A stretch of 64,000 bases of DNA from Fen-1308 sp035319185. GTDB lineage: Bacteria > Nitrospirota > Thermodesulfovibrionia > Thermodesulfovibrionales > Dissulfurispiraceae. The notes beneath the pieces are model-generated. The model was given only the letters and a program-made list of their open reading frames with translations, searched no databases and was not told the DNA's origin. Numbering within the stretch: the stretch's first letter is position 1; each line of letters opens with the position of its first letter. The stretch lies in the NCBI GenBank assembly GCA_035319185.1, contig DATHDF010000024.1, positions 1 to 64,000 on the forward strand, written 5' to 3'. Shown here piece by piece: positions 58,078 to 64,000 of this stretch. The position numbers and the translations under genes were made by a program.

Positions 58078-60252
58078 ATGAAGTTAGACTTTGTCTTCAT
58101 GAGCAGCAAGGTTGCAAGGCGCATATTCCTTATTTTTATTTGTTGCGCCCTGCTTCCCATAGGCAGTCTGGCATTTCTTTCTCTTCATCAGCTATCGGAA
58201 GATCACAAGGAAAAGACATTTCAGAAGCTGCATCAGGCAAGCAAGAACATCGGCATGTCGATTATAGAAGGACTGGCATTCATCCAGGCTGAAATGGATA
58301 TTGTTGCCCATTCAGGCAATGCAGGCTCAAGCAGATACATTCTTCACAAATTGCACACATCAGACGAAAGCACTAGCCATAGGCTTCTCGGGCTTACTCT
58401 ATTTGAAAACCGGAAGGCCGTTAGAACATTCCTGGGAACGCCTTGTCCTTTTCCCGAAGTCGCTGACGCAGATCTGCAGCATTTATCAGCCGGGAAGGGA
58501 GCACTTTATATTCAAGCTCCGAACAAAGGCGCCTATCGTCTTTTTCTGATTGTCGGCGATGACGTATTATCAGACAACAGACGGCTACTTATTGGCGAAG
58601 TGAATCCGGATTATCTGTGGGTAATCGCGAAAGAATCGCTGCCCCCGATGACGGACGCCTATATTTATACAGCCTCCGGGATGCCTTTGTTCAACACTGG
58701 TGCATTGTCGCCGCATGGCGTTCAGGAAATTGAGAATAGAATGAAAAGTGCATCTGCCGGCAGGTTGCAGTGGAATGATGGCTCCGGTACTTATTTCGCA
58801 GGTCAATGGTCGGTTTTTCTCAAGTCTTTTATTTATGCCGAAGACTGGAAGGTCATCGTTACCGAATCGGGCGGTAACGCATTTGCAGCCCTTGGCAGGA
58901 TCAGGGTGATTATAGCGATTGTGCTACTGGGGTCGTTTATGGTGGTCCTGTTTCTGGTCAGCGTGCAGATACGAAAAAATCTGGAGCCATTGGCAAGGCT
59001 GAAGGACGGAACGCAAAGGGTCAGCCAGGGTGACTTTGAAAGTCGCATCAGCGTTCGTAGCGGAGACGAATTCGAGGACCTCGCGTCATCATTTAATACC
59101 ATGTCGGAAAGAATCGGGAGGCATTTCGACAGCTTAAGCGAGATGGGGCGGATGAGCACCAGTATTCTGACATCGCTTGACAGAGAGGCAATAGTCCGGA
59201 CAGTCCTTCTCAGATTGAGCGGCATAGTTTCGTGTGATTCAGTTTCCCTTACAGTGTTCGAGCAGCAAGAAACACTAAAGGCATCAACATATGTAAGGAC
59301 CGGTGAACATGAATCATCTCCCGGTATTATTAAAATGGAGACAAGTCTGCAATTCCAGGAGTCAAGAAGGCTTGCGAATTGCGGCAGTTACATGATCGTT
59401 GAGTCTGACGATGAATTTAAAGGCCTGCTGTCAATTATGAAAGAGCGCGGGTGCAACAGATATGTTCTTTTGCCCATAATCCATGTGGGCCGATTGTCGG
59501 CTGTGCTGGCCCTGGGATATATCGGCCAGCCGCAACGATTGGAAGAGGATTGCATCAAGGCGCGCCAGATTGCCGACCATACTGCCAGCGCGCTGGCCAA
59601 TACCGACCTGCTGGGCGAGCTCGATCAGCTGAGCTGGGGAACATTGACAGCTCTTGCGCGAACTGTTGATGCCAATTCAGGCTGGACGGCCGGACATTCT
59701 GAAAGAGTGACGAGTTTATCGCTGCAGATCGGTCGCGAAATGGGGCTGACTGCGGAAGAGCTTGATATCTTGCACAGGGCAGGCCTGCTTCATGATATAG
59801 GCAAGATCGGCATACCGAGCCATATTTTGGACAAACCGGCGAGGTTGACGGAGGACGAATATGCCCTTATCAAAGAGCATCCCGAAAAAGGCGTTCGCAT
59901 ACTGGAACCCATCAAGGCTTATCATGAGGTGTTTCCGATTGTAGGGCAGCATCATGAATGGTTTAACGGGCAGGGCTACCCCAATGGCTTGGCAGCTGAG
60001 AGGATTTGTATGGGCGCGCGCATCATCGCAGTTGCCGATGTATTCGATGCATTGATATCCGACAGGCCATATCGAAAGGGCAAGGATAAAGATATCGTGA
60101 TGGCTCATATAAATGAGAAGGCGGGACTTCAGTTTGATCCGGAGGTTGTTAAGGCCTTTATCAGGATCAGCAGTACGCCATATTTCACGCCGGATTCATC
60201 CGCCGGCATGCCAGCGAAAGATTATATTTCTGCAAGAGAAATCAAGGGTTGA
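58078..60252 (+). CDS. HAMP-GAF-HD-GYP sensor, c-di-GMP phosphodiesterase
   Basis: 724 residues from the ATG at 58078; an in-frame ATG at 58033 would overlap the pilin gene. Two membrane helices (IFLIFICCALLPIGSLAFL and IRVIIAIVLLGSFMVVLFLVSV) frame a periplasmic domain of about 230 residues. HAMP (SQGDFESRISVRSGDEF), then a GAF-like domain, then HD-GYP: LLHDIGKIGIPSHIL, HHEWFNGQGYPNG and ADVFDALISDRPYR. The GYP and HD residues needed for c-di-GMP hydrolysis are present. It likely senses a periplasmic signal and lowers c-di-GMP, perhaps for the adjacent pilin-like system. Confidence 0.92.
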   Translation: MKLDFVFMSSKVARRIFLIFICCALLPIGSLAFLSLHQLSEDHKEKTFQKLHQASKNIGMSIIEGLAFIQAEMDIVAHSGNAGSSRYILHKLHTSDESTSHRLLGLTLFENRKAVRTFLGTPCPFPEVADADLQHLSAGKGALYIQAPNKGAYRLFLIVGDDVLSDNRRLLIGEVNPDYLWVIAKESLPPMTDAYIYTASGMPLFNTGALSPHGVQEIENRMKSASAGRLQWNDGSGTYFAGQWSVFLKSFIYAEDWKVIVTESGGNAFAALGRIRVIIAIVLLGSFMVVLFLVSVQIRKNLEPLARLKDGTQRVSQGDFESRISVRSGDEFEDLASSFNTMSERIGRHFDSLSEMGRMSTSILTSLDREAIVRTVLLRLSGIVSCDSVSLTVFEQQETLKASTYVRTGEHESSPGIIKMETSLQFQESRRLANCGSYMIVESDDEFKGLLSIMKERGCNRYVLLPIIHVGRLSAVLALGYIGQPQRLEEDCIKARQIADHTASALANTDLLGELDQLSWGTLTALARTVDANSGWTAGHSERVTSLSLQIGREMGLTAEELDILHRAGLLHDIGKIGIPSHILDKPARLTEDEYALIKEHPEKGVRILEPIKAYHEVFPIVGQHHEWFNGQGYPNGLAAERICMGARIIAVADVFDALISDRPYRKGKDKDIVMAHINEKAGLQFDPEVVKAFIRISSTPYFTPDSSAGMPAKDYISAREIKG

Positions 60253-60303
60253 TGCAATTGCAGCTTATTGAAACCCTTTCATGCCATCCTGTATCCTTAA
60301 TCC

Positions 60304-61236
60304 ATGACAGGAGTGTTGCTGCTCAATCTCGGCGGCCCTGATTCGCTCGACGCGGTCAGACCGTTTCTCTACAACCTTTTTTCCGACCGGGACATAATCA
60401 GGCTCGGCCCATCCTTTCTTCAAAAGCCTATCGCTGCCGTTATCGCCGCAACCCGCGCCGGCAAAACCAGGGCGATGTACAGTTTGATCGGAGGCAAGTC
60501 TCCTATCCTGGATATAACGGCGGCACAGGCGGCGGAACTCGAAAAGATGTTGAACGCGGGAAGCAAGCGATATCGTGTCTATACCGGCATGAGATACTGG
60601 CATCCGCTGATCGAAGATGCTGTTAGTCAGATCGAGCGTGACGGCATAAAGAATATTATCGCGCTGGGGCTCTATCCTCATTATTCGATCGCTACTACCG
60701 GATCGTCATTCCGGGAACTGAAAAAGGTCATAAAGCGATATCACGATATCAAACTTCGGTTCATCGGGTCGTGGTATGCGCATCCACTCTATATCGAAGC
60801 AATGATCGAGCGGATCAGAGAAGGGCTGGCTTTATTCGGAGCAGAACCTGATGTGCTCTTCAGCGCGCACAGCCTGCCGCAGAAGTTCATCGATGACGGC
60901 GACCCGTATCTGAACGAGATCGAAGGGACCATAGCCGCAATAACGAAGAATCTAAGCCTGAGATGGCATCTTTCATTCCAGAGCAAGAGCGGACCTGTAA
61001 AATGGCTGGAGCCTTCAACTGAGCACATGATCGGAGAGCTCGCGAAGAAAGGAGTCAAAAACCTGCTTGTCATTCCGATCAGTTTTGTTTCGGACCATAT
61101 CGAGACTCTGTACGAGATCGACATTCTTTATAAAGACCTGGCAGCAAGACTGGGCATTAATCTGAAGCGGGCCGCCTCGCTGAACACTTCACCTGCCTTC
61201 ATTAGGGCGCTTGCGGAGATAGTGAAGGCTTCATAG
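60304..61236 (+). CDS. hemH: Ferrochelatase
   Basis: 310 residues. LLNLGGPDSLDAVRPFL begins the family; the metal/porphyrin site shows SAHSLPQKF with the conserved His and Ser, and the second site is VIPISFVSDHIETLYEID with Glu. It inserts iron into proto- or coproporphyrin in the cytoplasm. No strong ribosome binding site precedes the ATG. Next gene is the porphyrinogen oxidase. Confidence 0.95.
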   Translation: MTGVLLLNLGGPDSLDAVRPFLYNLFSDRDIIRLGPSFLQKPIAAVIAATRAGKTRAMYSLIGGKSPILDITAAQAAELEKMLNAGSKRYRVYTGMRYWHPLIEDAVSQIERDGIKNIIALGLYPHYSIATTGSSFRELKKVIKRYHDIKLRFIGSWYAHPLYIEAMIERIREGLALFGAEPDVLFSAHSLPQKFIDDGDPYLNEIEGTIAAITKNLSLRWHLSFQSKSGPVKWLEPSTEHMIGELAKKGVKNLLVIPISFVSDHIETLYEIDILYKDLAARLGINLKRAASLNTSPAFIRALAEIVKAS

Positions 61237-61345
61237 TTTTCATCTCAAAATTGCAATGCTCTCAAAGATCAAACCAGCAGGGATCCATTCTTAATTGATA
61301 TCTTATGAGTTATAATTCTTAGACAATCGATGCGTGGAGGTTTTG

Positions 61346-62713
61346 ATGAGAATAGCAATTGTGGGTGGCGGCATATCCGGTCTTTCGCTTGCCTATGCCC
61401 TTTTCGAAAAGAAGCATGATGCCGACATAAAGGTCTTCGAGGCAGAGAATCGCCCCGGTGGAAAGATATATACAGAGAAAGTCGATGGTTATGTATGCGA
61501 AGCCGGAGTGAACGGGTTTCTGGACAATAAGCCAAGCACTCTTGAACTGGCTGGGAGGATAAATCTGCCCCCGGTAAAGAGCAATGACAATGCTCGAAAA
61601 AGGTTCATTTATTCGGATGGCATGCTGCGGCAAATACCGGATTCGGCCATGAAATTCTTCATGTCCAATTTTCTGAGCCTTTCGGGACGCGCCAGGATGA
61701 TCGGGGAATATTTTGTCCCCCCGTCGAGAAATAACGACGAGACACTTGAATCGTTTGCCGTCAGGCGTGTCGGCAGGGAGTTTTACGAAAAACTTCTCGA
61801 TCCGATGGCGTCTGGAGTTTATGCCGGCGACCCTACGAAGATGAGCATAAGAAGCTGCTTTGCAAAGGTTTACGATCTGGAGCAGAAATACGGCGGGCTG
61901 ATAAGGGGCTTTATGGCTTTGGGCAAAGAGGCCAAGAGAGCCGGAAAGAAGGTGGAGGCTGGTCCGGGCGGCACGCTTATGTCGTTCAGCGGTGGGATGT
62001 ACAGTATTATAGAAACCTTGAAAAGCCTGCTCGGGGATAAGGTCGAAACGGGCAAGGCTGCAGCTGGTATCGAGAAGATCGGCAGCGGATACAGACTGCA
62101 TTTCAAGGACGGCTCTGCTTATGAAGCCGACTGTCTGGTCCTTGCCTGCCCGGCCATCGATTCGGCTGAAATTGTGCGGGACTTTGACAAGGAGATCTGC
62201 GGCACATTGAGGACCATCCCCTATCCGCCGTTGTCGGTCGTTTCCTTCGGATACAAGAGGGAAAAAATACATCGGGACATAAATCTGTTCGGATATCTCA
62301 TTCCGGGGAAGGAGAGGCGAAGGATTCTAGGTACGCTCTTCGATTCGAGCATCTTTGAAAACCGGGCGCCCGAAGGATATGTGCTGCTCAGAAACATGGT
62401 GGGCGGTGCGAGGGCAGAGCGGTTTGCCATACTGGATGATGAGAAGCTGATCGGCCTGGTGCGCGACGAACTGGCGGCGATAATGGGGCTTATGGCCGAG
62501 CCGGATTTCGTAAGGGTTTTCAGATGGGAGCGGGCGATACCTCAATATCTGGTCGGCCACTATAGAAAGCTGGAGACGCTTGATGATGCTTCGGCAAGGC
62601 ATGACAATTTCCATCTTACAGGGAATGCCTACCGCGGCGTTGCTGTGAATGATTGCATTGCAAATAGCTATAAACTTGCTGAAGAGATAGCAAAAAAAGC
62701 GACCTGGGGATAG
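61346..62713 (+). CDS. hemY: Protoporphyrinogen/coproporphyrinogen oxidase HemY-type
   Basis: 455 residues from the ATG at 61346 (GGAGG six bases upstream). An FAD-dependent amine-oxidase fold: IAIVGGGISGLSLAYAL, then VFEAENRPGGKI, and near the C-terminus FHLTGNAYRGVAVNDCIA. Coproporphyrinogen-dependent (Gram-positive style) and protoporphyrinogen-dependent enzymes share this fold and cannot be told apart here. Co-encoded with hemH, it supplies heme to the cytochromes and oxidase of this window. Uses oxygen or another acceptor. Confidence 0.9.
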   Translation: MRIAIVGGGISGLSLAYALFEKKHDADIKVFEAENRPGGKIYTEKVDGYVCEAGVNGFLDNKPSTLELAGRINLPPVKSNDNARKRFIYSDGMLRQIPDSAMKFFMSNFLSLSGRARMIGEYFVPPSRNNDETLESFAVRRVGREFYEKLLDPMASGVYAGDPTKMSIRSCFAKVYDLEQKYGGLIRGFMALGKEAKRAGKKVEAGPGGTLMSFSGGMYSIIETLKSLLGDKVETGKAAAGIEKIGSGYRLHFKDGSAYEADCLVLACPAIDSAEIVRDFDKEICGTLRTIPYPPLSVVSFGYKREKIHRDINLFGYLIPGKERRRILGTLFDSSIFENRAPEGYVLLRNMVGGARAERFAILDDEKLIGLVRDELAAIMGLMAEPDFVRVFRWERAIPQYLVGHYRKLETLDDASARHDNFHLTGNAYRGVAVNDCIANSYKLAEEIAKKATWG

Positions 62714-62783
62714 AAGCTTACAAACAGGCCTTCAAGCCGGCTTTATTAGAGGTAGCCCCGCACGGAAGCTAGCGGCAAACCCT

Positions 62784-63296
62784 TCAGAGGCTGCTGGCAA
62801 CGATGTGCGGAGAATCTTCGGTTATGATATGACAATCGGCCCTGACAGGGGACTTCTGAATGCGCGTCTCGATCTGCCTGCGGGCCATTATGCAAATTTT
62901 TTTCAGGACATCCAGTTGTTTCCCGTAGTACAGGAACGGAAAAAGGTCGCAGACCGGCGCAGAGGCAAACAACGATAGTGCGGATTCTGCAACACCTGCA
63001 TTCTTCAGCACGATAAACACATCTTTAGCTGAGCTGAAATCGGATCTCCAGGCTGCCGCCCTGAGCATGTTCTCCCAACCTACCGCCAGGTGGATGCGTG
63101 CAGGACAGGATTCCGACTCATTGCATGCATCGATAAGCGAGGCAATGAGCGGGAAGGCATTCCCGAAATTATCAGCTGAAATATACGAGCTTCTGCTATA
63201 CCGGAAAAGATCCATGTGCGACCGCAATGCAGATGCCGTGTCACAGATTACGACCTCTGTAAGGCCGGCGATGTTCTCGCTTGAGAGGTACATCAT
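62784..63296 (-). CDS. Hypothetical protein
   Basis: 170 residues from the ATG at 63296; a longer TTG start at 63317 is possible. No good ribosome binding site. The composition is that of a globular protein (FVMMYLSSENIAGLTEVVICD start, then FPLIASLIDACNES and IHLAVGWENMLRAAAW). No family is recognised. It is convergent with hemY and probably transcribed alone. Confidence 0.45.
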   Translation of the reverse strand: MMYLSSENIAGLTEVVICDTASALRSHMDLFRYSRSSYISADNFGNAFPLIASLIDACNESESCPARIHLAVGWENMLRAAAWRSDFSSAKDVFIVLKNAGVAESALSLFASAPVCDLFPFLYYGKQLDVLKKICIMARRQIETRIQKSPVRADCHIITEDSPHIVASSL

Positions 63297-63432
63297 GAAT
63301 TGTAGCACAGGGCGCAAGACTTAGGAATCTTTCGTGATATTAGCGGCGGCTCCCAACGAGTTACGTTACTGAGCCATGAGCTGTGATGTCAATGAAGCGC
63401 GCTAACCGGTCGTTTCTCACTTGATGTGTAGC

Positions 63433-63696
63433 TTATCTTATATTGTTCGCAGAAAACAGAAGAACCTTGTCGCCGACAAAGGCTACAGTAACGGATTTTT
63501 TTTCGTCGCCCCACACGCAGTTTCTCATTCCTATGACATCATTGCACTTGTCCGGAGAACCCAGTATTTTTACGACTTCATCGTAGGCCATGCCGCCTTT
63601 TATCTTGTTGTAGTTGTCCATCGTCAGCCTGCTGCAACCTGCCAGGTAACCCAGGACAAAGCCAACGAATATTATCAGGAACAATCTCTTCTTCAT
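63433..63696 (-). CDS. Small lipoprotein, BamE/SmpA-like
   Basis: 87 residues from the ATG at 63696, with GGAGGTAGAC upstream. Signal peptide with lipobox (LGYLAGCS), then YNKIKGGMAYDEVVKILGSPDKC, which matches the short repeat of BamE/SmpA-type outer membrane lipoproteins (K-x-G-M-x3-EV-x2-ILG-P). The pattern CNDVIGMRNCVWGDEKKSVTV closes the domain. It may help outer-membrane protein insertion or be a general small lipoprotein. Confidence 0.75.
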   Translation of the reverse strand: MKKRLFLIIFVGFVLGYLAGCSRLTMDNYNKIKGGMAYDEVVKILGSPDKCNDVIGMRNCVWGDEKKSVTVAFVGDKVLLFSANNIR

Positions 63697-63889
63697 GTCT
63701 ACCTCCATGGCGGAATAGACTTAGTATTCAGCAAGCCGGCGTATGAAGTCAAAATGCGATGCAATAGAGTTAATCTATGGCGGCCTTGTAACTGATAGAA
63801 ACAAACAATTGGATATGTCGCTCCGGTACGGGTTATTTTGGACAACGGGTTTTTTGATCAATAGAGTTCTGATAATCAAGGAGGCGCTT

Positions 63890-64000
63890 GTGTCAAAAGA
63901 TTATACGCAGATGTGGAGCAGCATAGGTCTCAACCTGAAAGCGCATGAAGGTTTGTTATCGGTATTGGGTGATGCGTACAAGAACATCTATCTTTCGCAG
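63890..64000 (+). CDS. Start of a protein resembling 2-hydroxyacyl-CoA dehydratase D-type enzymes (3' truncated)
   Basis: 37 codons from a GTG with AAGGAGG eight bases upstream; the window ends within the gene. The visible residues (TQMWSSIGLNLKAHEGLL, then GDAYKNIYLSQ) look like the N-terminus of double-cubane or 2-hydroxyacyl-CoA dehydratase family proteins of anaerobes. The identification rests on about 35 residues and is weak. Confidence 0.35.
   Translation, partial: MSKDYTQMWSSIGLNLKAHEGLLSVLGDAYKNIYLSQ

Noticed and set aside
1..64000. CRISPR arrays, insertion sequences, rRNA and complete tRNA genes
   Set aside because: None was seen: there are no regularly spaced repeats, no transposase-like frames and no rRNA-like stretches in the window.

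Overview
This looks like a chromosomal segment of an anaerobic to microaerobic, Gram-negative, sulfur-metabolising bacterium with a GC content near one half. It carries a full dissimilatory sulfite reductase system (dsrAB, dsrD, dsrN, dsrC, dsrMKJOP), Kdo biosynthesis genes (so lipopolysaccharide and an outer membrane), many c-type cytochromes, and a caa3-type oxygen reductase. A member of Nitrospirota (Thermodesulfovibrionia-like) or of the Desulfobacterota is the best guess. The window has no rRNA gene that would settle this.

Layout. (1) 1-6.7 kb: a tandem array of secreted-effector-like proteins. Four of them share a short N-terminal motif and differ completely at the C-terminus, with DUF4157, OmpA-like, HExxH and caspase-like or DUF4347-like modules. 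This is typical of cargo of extracellular contractile injection systems, but no injection machinery lies in the window. (2) 6.7-9.8 kb, minus strand: an amidohydrolase followed by hgcA and hgcB, the mercury methylation pair, with overlapping ends. (3) 9.9-18.2 kb: SCO1, the caa3 oxidase operon, heme O synthase, a SorAB-like sulfite dehydrogenase, a MauG/CcpA-type diheme peroxidase and a small cytochrome c. (4) 18.2-24.2 kb: a lipoprotein, a GNAT protein, a GlcD-type FAD oxidase and SMC. (5) 24.3-38.1 kb: the dsr region, ending with a ferredoxin and a divergent tusA plus DsrE/F/H-like sulfur-relay operon. (6) 38.3-43.8 kb: housekeeping genes kdsD, kdsC, pgsA, plsY and queC, and a DRTGG-domain ATPase. 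(7) 43.9-64 kb: a response regulator, a His/Met-rich secreted protein, an enlarged YeiH-like transporter, a PPDK-like phosphotransfer protein with an unusual GAPDH, ubiX, a flavin reductase, lipoproteins, a pseudopilin plus HD-GYP protein, hemH and hemY, and the start of a further gene.

How the genes fit together. DsrAB reduces (or in reverse oxidises) sulfite. DsrC carries the sulfur as a trisulfide and DsrMKJOP connects it to the quinone and periplasmic pools. DsrN probably amidates siroheme, and the TusA/DsrEFH-like proteins move persulfide sulfur. The SorAB-like enzyme, cytochromes and caa3 oxidase give a separate periplasmic route that could oxidise sulfite with oxygen; CtaB, HemH and HemY supply its hemes. 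dsrD points to the reductive or disproportionating direction, while DsrEFH-like proteins and SorAB are more often met in oxidisers, so the direction of sulfur metabolism cannot be fixed from sequence alone.

The items most worth follow-up are hgcAB in a dsr-bearing genome with an oxygen reductase, the effector array with its shared leader, a DsrJ fused to an OmpA-like domain, and a matching upstream element in front of dsrA and dsrC.
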